64,000 nt of DNA from Bacteroidota bacterium. Its GTDB lineage: Bacteria > Bacteroidota > Bacteroidia > Bacteroidales > JAAYUG01. Made by a program: the position numbers and the translations under genes. The stretch is from contig JAKPTE010000009.1 of assembly GCA_029571215.1 (NCBI GenBank), positions 52,889-116,888 of the forward strand, given 5' to 3'. The notes below the pieces were generated by a model. The model searched no databases, was not told the DNA's origin, and saw only the letters and a program-made list of their open reading frames with translations. Below, one piece after another: positions 15,935 through 23,822 of this stretch. Each line of letters begins with the position of its first letter. Position 1 is the first letter of the stretch.

Positions 15935-15968
15935 TAAAATGAACAGCCGGTAATAAAATTATTAGGTT

Positions 15969-18017
15969 ATGCAGAAAGGCACTATAGGCGTATCAACCGA
16001 GAACATTTTTCCTATTATTAAAAAGTTTCTCTATTCTGATCATGAAATTTTTCTCCGTGAGTTGATTTCCAATGCTGTAGATGCAACCCAGAAGCTGAAA
16101 ACTCTTGCTTCGGTAGGTGAATTCAAGGGCGAAACAGGTGATACCACCATACGGGTCAAACTGGATAAAAAGAAGAAGACCCTTACTGTTTCGGATGCAG
16201 GTATTGGCATGACGGCCGAAGAACTCGACCGGTATATCAACCAGATTGCTTTGTCGAGTGCCGAGGAATTTCTTGAAAAATACAAGGCTCAGGCCAGTTC
16301 CATCATAGGGCATTTCGGACTGGGTTTCTATTCTGCTTTTATGGTTTCGGAGAAGGTGGAAATCATAACCAAATCCTATAAAGAGGATGCCAAAGCAGTC
16401 CACTGGGTATGTGACGGAAGCCCGGAGTACACAATGGAAGAAACAGAACGTGAGGGCAGAGGTACCGACGTCATTCTTCACATTGATTCTGATTCAAAAG
16501 AATTTCTGGAAGAAGACAGGATCTTGGGCATACTGAAAAAATACTGCCGCTTTTTACCTGTTGAAATTGCTTTTGGAAAAGAAAAGGAATGGAAGGATGG
16601 GAAGGAAGTTGAGACAGAAAAAGACAGGATTATTAACAATACCAAACCTGCCTGGACACGTAAACCTGCCGAACTGAAAGAAGAAGATTACAAGGAATTT
16701 TATCGTGATCTCTATCCCCTGGCAGAGGAACCTTTGTTCTGGATTCACCTGAATGTGGACTATCCGTTTAATCTGACAGGTATTCTCTATTTCCCGAAAA
16801 TTAAAAGCAATATCGACATTCAGAAAAACAAGATCCAGTTATATTGCCGTCAGGTATTTGTGACCGATTCAGTAGAAGGAATTGTACCTGACTTTTTGAC
16901 ATTGCTTCATGGTGTTATTGATTCTCCTGATATTCCATTAAACGTTTCGCGCAGTTATCTGCAGAGCGACAGTAACGTAAAGAAAATTTCAGCCCATATC
17001 ACAAAAAAGGTAGCAGACCGGTTGCAGGAAATTTTCCAGAACGACAGAACGGCTTTCGAAAAGAAATGGGATGATCTGAAGCTCTTTATTTATTACGGTA
17101 TGATTACCGAAGAGAAATTCAGTGAACGGGCTGAAAAATTTGCATTACTGAGAAATACTGACAACAAATACTTTACACTTGAAGAATACAAAACCCTTAT
17201 AAAAGAGCAGCAGACAGACAAATTCGGCAATCTTGTTTACCTTTATGCCACGAATGCTGATGAACAGTATAGCTTTATTGATGCTGCCAAATCAAGGGGG
17301 TATGATGTGCTGGTGATGGACGGACAGCTTGATGTACACTTTGTAAACCATCTTGAACAGAAGCTCGAAAAATCGCGTTTCGTACGGGTTGACGCTGATG
17401 TGATTGACAAGCTCATCCAGAAGGAAGAAATAAAGGAAGCAAAACTGAGCAAGGCGGAACAGGATGATCTGGTTCCCGTTTTCAAAAGCAATCTGCCCGA
17501 AAAAGATAACTACCTGGTTGTTTTTGAGAGCCTTTCAGAAACCGATCAGCCGGTTCTTATTACACAGAACGAGTTTATGCGGCGTATGAAGGATATGGCG
17601 GCACTGGGGGGTGGGATGTCATTTTACGGGAATATGCCCGACAGCTACAGCCTGGTGGTCAATGCCAATCATCCTCTTGTGCTTCGCATTTCTCAGGAAA
17701 AATCATCCCGTCTGACGGATGTTCTTTCATCAATTGATAAGGAACTAAAGCCATTGGAAGAGGAACTTGAAAATTTGCGGAAATCGGTAGCCGGGATAAA
17801 AGACGAAGAGGTACCTGTTGCCAGCAAAGACAGAATGGAAGAACTGGAGAAAAAAACGGAAGAGCTCAGGAATCAGCGTAATGAAAATCTCCGGGAGTTT
17901 GGCAAAGAATTTCCTCTTGTCAGGCAACTTGTCGATCTTGCACTTCTGGCCAACGGCATGTTGAAAGGTGAGGATCTCAGCCGTTTTATCAAACGATCGG
18001 TCGACCTGATTCAGTAA
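15969..18017 (+). CDS. htpG: Molecular chaperone HtpG (Hsp90)
   Basis: HtpG is the bacterial Hsp90, an ATP-driven homodimeric cytoplasmic chaperone. The 682-aa length fits Bacteroidota HtpG. The N-terminal GHKL ATPase shows FLRELISNAVDATQKL (Hsp90 signature with the catalytic Glu), SDAGIGMT and IGHFGLGFYSAFMV. The middle domain has the SRSYLQ segment with the conserved Arg (PLNVSRSYLQSD). The C-terminal dimerisation domain contains a charged coiled-coil insertion around KPLEEELENLRKSVAGIKD, which is common in this phylum. Confidence 0.97.
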   Translation: MQKGTIGVSTENIFPIIKKFLYSDHEIFLRELISNAVDATQKLKTLASVGEFKGETGDTTIRVKLDKKKKTLTVSDAGIGMTAEELDRYINQIALSSAEEFLEKYKAQASSIIGHFGLGFYSAFMVSEKVEIITKSYKEDAKAVHWVCDGSPEYTMEETEREGRGTDVILHIDSDSKEFLEEDRILGILKKYCRFLPVEIAFGKEKEWKDGKEVETEKDRIINNTKPAWTRKPAELKEEDYKEFYRDLYPLAEEPLFWIHLNVDYPFNLTGILYFPKIKSNIDIQKNKIQLYCRQVFVTDSVEGIVPDFLTLLHGVIDSPDIPLNVSRSYLQSDSNVKKISAHITKKVADRLQEIFQNDRTAFEKKWDDLKLFIYYGMITEEKFSERAEKFALLRNTDNKYFTLEEYKTLIKEQQTDKFGNLVYLYATNADEQYSFIDAAKSRGYDVLVMDGQLDVHFVNHLEQKLEKSRFVRVDADVIDKLIQKEEIKEAKLSKAEQDDLVPVFKSNLPEKDNYLVVFESLSETDQPVLITQNEFMRRMKDMAALGGGMSFYGNMPDSYSLVVNANHPLVLRISQEKSSRLTDVLSSIDKELKPLEEELENLRKSVAGIKDEEVPVASKDRMEELEKKTEELRNQRNENLREFGKEFPLVRQLVDLALLANGMLKGEDLSRFIKRSVDLIQ

Positions 18018-18061
18018 CCTTTGCTGTTCACACTTGCTAAGTCTGCTTTTAGAAAAATGGT

Positions 18062-18586
18062 TCAGAAGAGTTTTTCTGTTTCCTTTTTAATATAATCAAT
18101 GGCAATGGTAGTGGGCTGTTTATCCATGCTCATAACAGCCTCCAGTATAGCTTTGCTCAGGTTAAAAGAAGGTCCGTCGGGTTCAATGTTATCGGCGGCC
18201 GAATTGATGAGTTTTATCAGGTTGCTTCGGGCCGATTTTACCAGTTCCCAGGCTTCAGGGCTAATATAAATCTGCTGGGAAAGGTTGTGCTCAAATTCGG
18301 CCCTGATGTTGGCTATCAGCTCACTCTGCAGTTGCCGGGCCGTCATGCCGGGTCGGTTAACCCTCATGATCAGCGATTCAGGTGATATGCGCTCCAGCAA
18401 AAGAACTATACGCTCGTAGGCTTGCAAGCGGAGCGGAGTGATGAATTTGTAATTCTTCAGCGAAACTTCTGCTTTTCTTCGTTTTTCCTCATTCCGGAAA
18501 AAAAGGAGAATAACGGTGAGTGCCATGGCAAACACCACCAGGGAAGGGAGAATATATTTCAAAATTTCCAGAATATCATTTGCCAT
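18062..18586 (-). CDS. Conserved membrane-anchored protein, unknown function (DUF7935-like)
   Basis: A 174-aa protein from the ATG at 18586 with one N-terminal transmembrane helix (ILPSLVVFAMALTVILLFF), then a charged linker and a helical cytoplasmic domain with the conserved-looking segments LRLQAYERIVLLLERI, RQLQSELIANIRAEFEHNLSQQ and YISPEAWELVKSARS. I recall this as a conserved Bacteroidota family without known function. The eight residues before the ATG in the longer frame were rejected because a -7 box lies 21 bases upstream of 18586. It is divergent from the aminotransferase gene. Confidence 0.75.
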   Translation of the reverse strand: MANDILEILKYILPSLVVFAMALTVILLFFRNEEKRRKAEVSLKNYKFITPLRLQAYERIVLLLERISPESLIMRVNRPGMTARQLQSELIANIRAEFEHNLSQQIYISPEAWELVKSARSNLIKLINSAADNIEPDGPSFNLSKAILEAVMSMDKQPTTIAIDYIKKETEKLF

Positions 18587-18607
18587 ATTGGGTAAGGTTT
18601 TAGCATA

Positions 18608-18615
18608 CAAACTTA
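18608..18615 (-). promoter_or_regulatory. -7 box for the membrane-anchored protein gene
   Basis: TAAGTTTG on the minus strand, exact to TAnnTTTG, 21 bases upstream of the ATG at 18586. No -33 TTG was found at the usual spacing. Confidence 0.45.
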
Positions 18616-18650
18616 CATTTTTTGATACGATATTTTGTAAGGGAAAATGA

Positions 18651-18681
18651 TTTCATAAGCACCACTTTTTTCTTATTTTTA
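18651..18681 (+). promoter_or_regulatory. Weak candidate promoter for the class-I aminotransferase gene
   Basis: TTTC at 18651-18654, a 19-base spacer and TATTTTTA at 18674-18681, each with one mismatch. It lies 24 bases before the ATG at 18706 and would exclude the longer frame from 18622. Confidence 0.3.
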
Positions 18682-18705
18682 GCGGTTGAATCAAAAGCAG
18701 GCATC

Positions 18706-19899
18706 ATGGAACTTTTATCGGAACGTTTACGCAGGCTGAAGCCATCGGCTACCGTAGCCATGAATCAAAAAACAAAGGATCTGCAGGCTCAGGGGATTGA
18801 TATTATTAATCTGAGTGTGGGAGAACCCGATTTCAATACGCCGGATCACGTCAAGGAAGCTGCCAAAAAAGCCATCGACGAAAACTATTCATTTTACACT
18901 CCTGTTGCTGGGTATCCGGAACTACGGCAGGCCATTGTCCGTAAACTGAAACGCGAGAACAATCTGGAGTACAAACCTGACGAAATAGTGGTTTCTAATG
19001 GTGCCAAGCATGCGATTGCCAATACCATTATGAGCCTTGTTGATAAAGGGGATGAGGTTGTTATCCCATCTCCGTACTGGGTTTCCTATGCCGATCTGGT
19101 TACTCTTGCCGAGGGAACCAATGTTATTGTAAAAACACGGCTGGAAGACAATTTCAAAATGAGCGCCGGTATGCTCGAAGAAGCCATAACACCGCGTACC
19201 AAGGCATTGATTCTTTGTTCTCCTTCCAATCCTACCGGCAGCGTATACAGTTACGAGGAAATGTCCGCCCTGGCTGACGTTTTGCGCAGGCATCCGCAGG
19301 TGTTTGTGATTGCTGATGAGATATACGAGCATATTAATTTTGTTGGCCGCCATGTGAGCATGGCACAGTTTGAAGGCCTCAGGGAAAGAGTGATTACGGT
19401 TAACGGCGTTTCCAAAGCGTATGCCATGACAGGCTGGCGCATCGGTTATATGGCGGCGGCTCCCTGGATTGTCAAGGCATGCATAAATCTGCAGGGACAA
19501 TTTACTACCGGTGCTTCTTCGATTGCACAACGTGCTTCCATTGCTGCTCTCGATGGCGATCCACAGGTGGTGGAAAACATGCGCCAGGCTTTTGAAAGAC
19601 GAAAAAAACTGATTGTCGGCCTGGTAAGTGAAATTTCGGGAATCCGTCTTGCCATTCCGGACGGGGCATTTTATATATTTCCTGACGTAAGTGCCTTTTA
19701 CGGTAAACAGTACAACGGATTCGTCATTAAGAATTCGGACGACATGTCCCTTTTCCTTCTCGATCAGGGACACATTGCCACAGTGCCAGGAAGTGCCTTC
19801 GGAGAGGATACCTGTATACGGATATCTTATGCTACATCCGATGAAAAGATTTCGGAAGCAATACGCAGAATGAAAGATGCTCTTGCCTTGCTGAAGTGA
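18706..19899 (+). CDS. Class-I aspartate/aromatic aminotransferase (AspB type)
   Basis: A fold-type-I PLP enzyme of 397 aa from the ATG at 18706, probably aspartate aminotransferase. Visible motifs are NLSVGEPDFNTPDHVKEA, the YTPVAGYPELR segment, PSPYWVSYADLV, CSPSNPTGSVYS, ADEIYEHI with the PLP-nitrogen Asp, and NGVSKAYAMTGWRIGY with Schiff-base lysine K237. The PSPYWVSY segment is typical of the AspB (Ib) subgroup. The 28 extra residues available upstream are unlike the family. It is followed after 29 bases by an M48 protease gene. Confidence 0.93.
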   Translation: MELLSERLRRLKPSATVAMNQKTKDLQAQGIDIINLSVGEPDFNTPDHVKEAAKKAIDENYSFYTPVAGYPELRQAIVRKLKRENNLEYKPDEIVVSNGAKHAIANTIMSLVDKGDEVVIPSPYWVSYADLVTLAEGTNVIVKTRLEDNFKMSAGMLEEAITPRTKALILCSPSNPTGSVYSYEEMSALADVLRRHPQVFVIADEIYEHINFVGRHVSMAQFEGLRERVITVNGVSKAYAMTGWRIGYMAAAPWIVKACINLQGQFTTGASSIAQRASIAALDGDPQVVENMRQAFERRKKLIVGLVSEISGIRLAIPDGAFYIFPDVSAFYGKQYNGFVIKNSDDMSLFLLDQGHIATVPGSAFGEDTCIRISYATSDEKISEAIRRMKDALALLK

Positions 19900-19928
19900 A
19901 TATTATTCTGATAACAAAAATTATTGCC

Positions 19929-20744
19929 ATGAAAACGCCAGATAACAGAGCCATTCTAAAGATATTGGTTGTTTCATTTTCTCTGGTTTTGCTGGGTGCC
20001 TGTTCCAAAGACGATAAGAGCATAAATCTGTTTACCGTTGACCAGGACATTGAGCTGGGACAGCAGATGAAACAGGAAATTGCATCAAAACCTGATGAAT
20101 ATCCTTTGCTTGACAGATCCCAATATGCTGCGGCCTACCAGCATATTGAGCGTATACGCAACAACATTCTTGCATCGGGAAAGCTGAAATACAAAGACAG
20201 GTTTGCCTGGGAAGTATTTATTATTAAAAACGATACGGTACTGAATGCTTTTGCCTGTCCGGGTGGGTATCTTTATTTTTATACAGGGATTATCAAATTT
20301 CTTGATAATGAGGCCCAATTAGCCGGTGTAATGGCGCATGAGATGGCGCATGCTGACCGTCGGCATTCCACTGATCAGCTAACAAAGGTTTATGGCATTC
20401 AGATTCTGTTGGGTATTATATTGGGTAACAATCCTTCGCAGCTGGAACAACTGGTAGCGGGTCTGGCAGGCGGTTTATCGTCCCTTGCCTTTAGCCGGCA
20501 ACATGAGTACGAAGCGGATGAATATGCCGTAAGGTATTTATACGCAACCGATTATCATGCTCCGGCCCTTGGGGATTTTTTTATAAAAATGGGAAATGCA
20601 CCTCGTCCGCCTGCATTTCTGAGTACCCATCCTGATCCGGGTAACAGGGTGGAAGCTATTAATAAAGTATGGCAGAGTCTGGGTGGTAAAAACGGAGAAT
20701 TATTTCAATCACGCTACCAGGATTTCAAAAGCACACTGCCGTAA
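19929..20744 (+). CDS. M48-family metalloprotease lipoprotein
   Basis: A zinc protease of 271 aa predicted to be lipid-anchored in the periplasm. The ATG at 19929 gives a signal peptide ending in the lipobox LLGAC (Cys25). The catalytic HEMAH (137-141) is followed by the third ligand region QHEYEADEYAVRYL. The FACPGGYLYFYTGI segment before the active site and the STHPDPGNRVEAI segment near the end are typical of the BepA/LoiP/YcaL group, which degrade or help fold outer-membrane proteins. That fits the envelope-biogenesis content of the window. It may be co-transcribed with the aminotransferase. Confidence 0.93.
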   Translation: MKTPDNRAILKILVVSFSLVLLGACSKDDKSINLFTVDQDIELGQQMKQEIASKPDEYPLLDRSQYAAAYQHIERIRNNILASGKLKYKDRFAWEVFIIKNDTVLNAFACPGGYLYFYTGIIKFLDNEAQLAGVMAHEMAHADRRHSTDQLTKVYGIQILLGIILGNNPSQLEQLVAGLAGGLSSLAFSRQHEYEADEYAVRYLYATDYHAPALGDFFIKMGNAPRPPAFLSTHPDPGNRVEAINKVWQSLGGKNGELFQSRYQDFKSTLP

Positions 20745-20808
20745 AATTGTCATTCTGTAGAAAGAAGTTATAAAAAACCGGCATTGACATCACGTCAATT
20801 TCATTTCA

Positions 20809-20850
20809 CCTGACAGGGTTCATTGAATATCAGAACGTGTCAGGATTTTC
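20809..20850 (+). terminator. Possible terminator after the M48 protease gene
   Basis: CCTGACA (20809-20815) can pair with TGTCAGG (20838-20844), followed by ATTTTC. The 22-base loop is long and the T-run short, so confidence is low. It lies between two convergent genes. Confidence 0.3.
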
Positions 20851-20852
20851 TA

Positions 20853-21464
20853 TCAGATAATTCTGAAATTTAACATCAATTTGTCTTCCAGAAAGGCCTG
20901 CAGACGGTCTCCTTTCTGAACGTGTCCTACTCCGGGAGGTGTCCCGGTGAACAGCAGATCACCTGTTTTAAGAGTAAAAAAGCGGGAAACATAAGAAATC
21001 AGATCATCAAATCCGAACAGCATGTCGGCTGTATTGCCCTGTTGAACGATCTTTCCATTGATTTCAAGCCGGAAAGAAATTCTTTTCGGATCCGGGATTT
21101 CTGAGAGGGGAACAAAGGCGCTTACGGGTGCTGATCCTTCAAAGGCTTTTGCCATCTCCCATGGAAGGCCTTTTTCTTTGGCTTTCTGCTGGAGATCGCG
21201 GGCTGTAAAATCAATTCCTATTCCTATCTCCTTATAGTAGCGATGCGCGAACTGAGGAGCAATAAAGCGTCCAACCCGGCATATGCGTAAAACTATTTCC
21301 GTTTCGTAGTGAATTTCATTCGAAAAAGGAGGGTAATAAAAAGGCTTGTTATTAACGAGCAGGGAAGTATCGGGTTTAAGAAAAAATACGGGTTCCGAAG
21401 GAACGGGATTGTTCAGTTCACGTGCATGTTCGGCATAGTTGCGACCTATACAGATGATTTTCAT
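20853..21464 (-). CDS. Fumarylacetoacetate hydrolase (FAH) family protein
   Basis: A 203-aa metal-dependent enzyme of the FAH fold; small members of this size include acylpyruvases, oxaloacetate decarboxylases and isomerases. The start IICIGRNYAEHARELNN, PVFFLKPDTSLL, the metal-binding HYETEIVLRI and GIDFTARDLQ, and the end LFTGTPPGVGHVQKGD are all canonical. The exact substrate cannot be told; acylpyruvate or oxaloacetate are the most common for this length. It begins 7 bases after the exonuclease stop and forms an operon with it. Confidence 0.88.
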   Translation of the reverse strand: MKIICIGRNYAEHARELNNPVPSEPVFFLKPDTSLLVNNKPFYYPPFSNEIHYETEIVLRICRVGRFIAPQFAHRYYKEIGIGIDFTARDLQQKAKEKGLPWEMAKAFEGSAPVSAFVPLSEIPDPKRISFRLEINGKIVQQGNTADMLFGFDDLISYVSRFFTLKTGDLLFTGTPPGVGHVQKGDRLQAFLEDKLMLNFRII

Positions 21465-21471
21465 TTCCGGA

Positions 21472-22278
21472 TTACTTTTTCATTTTCCGTAGTTTGATGG
21501 AAGTGAGAATTTTCTTTGTATAGGAAGGAAAATCTCCGTTCATCATCCATCCGTAATAAGCAGGGTCTTTCTCCAGAACTTCCTCGACGCTCATTCCCTT
21601 GTATTTACCAAAATTGAATCGTTCCACTCCTTTTTCATCGAAAATGATGCGCCCGGCATAATCGGCATTTGTGGTATGGGAAGAAAAACGGGCGAGTTGT
21701 TCAGTGTCGTTAACCACAGGGATACTTGTTTCCCCGTAAGGGTCCTGGTAAACGGCTCCCTGGTAGCGGTCAAGCTGGGCCATTAGTACTTCATAGGTAG
21801 CCCGCACATCAGCTTCAGCCGAATGGGCGTTTTCCAGTTCCTTATTGCAATAAAACCGGTAGGCCGCAGAAAGCGTCCTTTGTTCCATTTTCTGAAAGAT
21901 AACATGCACGTCAATAATTCTTCTTTTCCTGGGGTCAAATTCCACATCGGCACGCATGAATTCTTCCACCAGCAGGGGAATATCAAATTTGTTCAGATTG
22001 AAACCGGCCAGGTCACACCCTTCGAGATTGTTGGCAAGAGTTCGTGCAATTTCCCTAAATGTAGGTGCATCTTTAACATCTTCGTTGGTGATGCCATGCA
22101 CGGCCGTTGCTTTCGGGTCAATCGGCATCTGGGGATTCACCCGCCAGGTTTTGCTTTCCTCTCTTCCATCGGGATATACTTTAAGTATAGAGACTTCCAC
22201 AATCCGGTCGTGGGCAATGTTAATGCCGGTTGTTTCAAGGTCGATGAAAACCAGAGGGTTTTTAAGATTCAATTTCAT
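21472..22278 (-). CDS. DnaQ-like 3'-5' exonuclease with ExoX-type C-terminal domain
   Basis: A DEDDh exonuclease of 268 aa. The catalytic residues sit in FIDLETTG (D and E), in the middle FNLNKFDIPLL (D), and in AHSAEADVRAT (H and D). A linker is followed by a C-terminal domain with FNFGKYKGMSVEEVLEKDPAYYGW, which I recognise as the ExoX-like C-terminal module. It could act in proofreading or repair. It lies downstream of dnaN, but a strong terminator separates them. A near-consensus box TACCTTTA (22304-22311, minus strand) could be its own promoter. ATGs at 22278 and 22284 are equally possible. Confidence 0.9.
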   Translation of the reverse strand: MKLNLKNPLVFIDLETTGINIAHDRIVEVSILKVYPDGREESKTWRVNPQMPIDPKATAVHGITNEDVKDAPTFREIARTLANNLEGCDLAGFNLNKFDIPLLVEEFMRADVEFDPRKRRIIDVHVIFQKMEQRTLSAAYRFYCNKELENAHSAEADVRATYEVLMAQLDRYQGAVYQDPYGETSIPVVNDTEQLARFSSHTTNADYAGRIIFDEKGVERFNFGKYKGMSVEEVLEKDPAYYGWMMNGDFPSYTKKILTSIKLRKMKK

Positions 22279-22340
22279 AATCATTTGTGTTGGCATCCGT
22301 ATGTAAAGGTAGCAAATTCAGAAGGGGCTGGCAGAAGTTT

Positions 22341-22380
22341 TAAAAAAAAACCGGACAATTTTCCTTAATGTCCGGTTTGA
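22341..22380 (-). terminator. Rho-independent terminator of dnaN
   Basis: Inverted repeat AAACCGGACA (22348-22357) and TGTCCGGTTT (22369-22378) with an 11-base loop. On the minus strand the stem is followed by an unbroken run of T (complement of 22342-22350). It starts 44 bases after the dnaN stop and should separate dnaN from the exonuclease gene. Confidence 0.85.
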
Positions 22381-22423
22381 TAATCATTCTTTCTTAAAAA
22401 TAAACCTGTATCCTGGTTATTGG

Positions 22424-23551
22424 TCAACCAAGCATCATCGGCATGATCAGCATGAGAATATCCTCATTTTCCGAATCATGTGTAGCCGGTAGAACAAGGC
22501 AGGCGCGGGACGGATCACCCAGTTCAAATACCACATCCTGCGAGGTGAGGTTGGACAGGATTTCAATCAGGAAGGAAGCTTTGAAACCGATTTCCATATC
22601 ATCTCCTTCAAAACTACAGGGGAGCGTTTCGTATGCAGAAACAGAGAAATCCAGATCCTGTGCCGACACCGTTAACTGGTTGCCGGTGAGTTGCATCTTG
22701 ATAAGGTTGCTGGCCTGGTTTGAGAACACGGAAACCCTGCGCAGACTATTATAGAGCTCCAGACGGTCAATAAACAGTTTGTTCGGGTTATTTGATGGAA
22801 TAACAGCATGGTAATTGGGGTACACACCTTCAATCAGTCTCGAAATAAGCTGATAATCAGACAATGTGACAAAGGCATTCTTCTCGTCAAATTCCAGTAC
22901 GGTGGGTTGATCGGTTTTTGGGAGCAAATTTTTCAGCAGACCGGCTGGTTTTTTGGGTAACACGAAAGAACCGGTAATCCCCGGTCGGATATCGGTTCTT
23001 CTATAGCGGACCAGTTTGTGCGAGTCGCTGGATACAAAAGTAACAGCATCGGGTTCGATTTCCACAAAAATACCGTTCATAATCGGCCTCAGTTCATCTT
23101 CACCCACGGCAAAGAGAGTCTTTGAAATACCGGAAAACAAAGCTTCGGCAGGAAGTGTGACGGCCTGTTTCTGTTCAGGCTTCAGGGAAGGTAAAACCGG
23201 GAAATCGGCGCTGTCCTGCCCTGCAATGGTAAACTTACCGTTGGCAGAACGGATTTCCACGGTGAGGGTGGAAGGATTAATGTCGAAGTTTAGCGGCTGT
23301 TCCGGAAATTCCTTCAGCGTGTCGAGCAAGATTTTTGCGGGAACAGCAATGCTTCCGCTTTCGGCTGCATTTTCAAGCTGCATGCCCGTGATGGCAGTCG
23401 ATTCAAGATCGGAAGCAGTGATTTGTAAGCGATTGTCTTTCAGTGTAAAAAGGAAATCATCCAGTATGGCCAGGGTGTTTTTTGAGGCAATAACCCGGCT
23501 GATAGCCTGAAGATGGTTATGCAACTGGTTACTTGAAACAATAAATTTCAT
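22424..23551 (-). CDS. dnaN: DNA polymerase III beta subunit (sliding clamp)
   Basis: DnaN forms the ring-shaped dimer that tethers DNA polymerase III to DNA. The 375-aa protein has the three-domain clamp pattern: MKFIVSSNQLHNHLQAISRVI, then FTIAGQDSADFPVLP, ISKTLFAVGEDELRPIMNGIF, FVSSDSHKLVRY and a C-terminal segment ending in MLIMPMMLG, which resembles the usual LIMPMRL ending. It is not next to dnaA, gyrB or recF, so it is away from the classic origin cluster, as is common in Bacteroidota. It is single, with a strong terminator behind it. Confidence 0.97.
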   Translation of the reverse strand: MKFIVSSNQLHNHLQAISRVIASKNTLAILDDFLFTLKDNRLQITASDLESTAITGMQLENAAESGSIAVPAKILLDTLKEFPEQPLNFDINPSTLTVEIRSANGKFTIAGQDSADFPVLPSLKPEQKQAVTLPAEALFSGISKTLFAVGEDELRPIMNGIFVEIEPDAVTFVSSDSHKLVRYRRTDIRPGITGSFVLPKKPAGLLKNLLPKTDQPTVLEFDEKNAFVTLSDYQLISRLIEGVYPNYHAVIPSNNPNKLFIDRLELYNSLRRVSVFSNQASNLIKMQLTGNQLTVSAQDLDFSVSAYETLPCSFEGDDMEIGFKASFLIEILSNLTSQDVVFELGDPSRACLVLPATHDSENEDILMLIMPMMLG

Positions 23552-23755
23552 AAGCGTTTATGTTAATCTGTTCAAAATCATAGTAAAATATTGCCTTTTT
23601 CCTTTCAGGAACGGGGAGTCAATATTACAAAAAAAAGGAGAACCGTAAATCAATAAGAAAAAAAATAACGGGTTTGGATGTTAAGAATATATTTGCTCAT
23701 GGGAAATCGTGTGAAAAATCAAAAAATCAGAGTGCTTAAAGATGCTAACACAAAG

Positions 23756-23793
23756 ATCACCTTCCTCACGAATATAATCGTCAGGAAGGTGAT
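23756..23793 (-). terminator. Hairpin downstream of the T9SS protein gene, probable terminator
   Basis: An 11-base perfect inverted repeat, ATCACCTTCCT (23756-23766) and AGGAAGGTGAT (23783-23793), with a 16-base loop, begins 30 bases after the stop codon at 23823. The following minus-strand bases (CTTTGTG) are only weakly T-rich, so termination may be factor-assisted. Confidence 0.45.
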
Positions 23794-23822
23794 TAAAAAC
23801 CAGAAGTATCCTGACCCTGGAT

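Noticed and set aside
18922..19773. Long open frame (283 codons) on the minus strand within the class-I aminotransferase gene
   Set aside because: It is an antisense shadow of a clear PLP-enzyme coding region and has no domain-like motifs.
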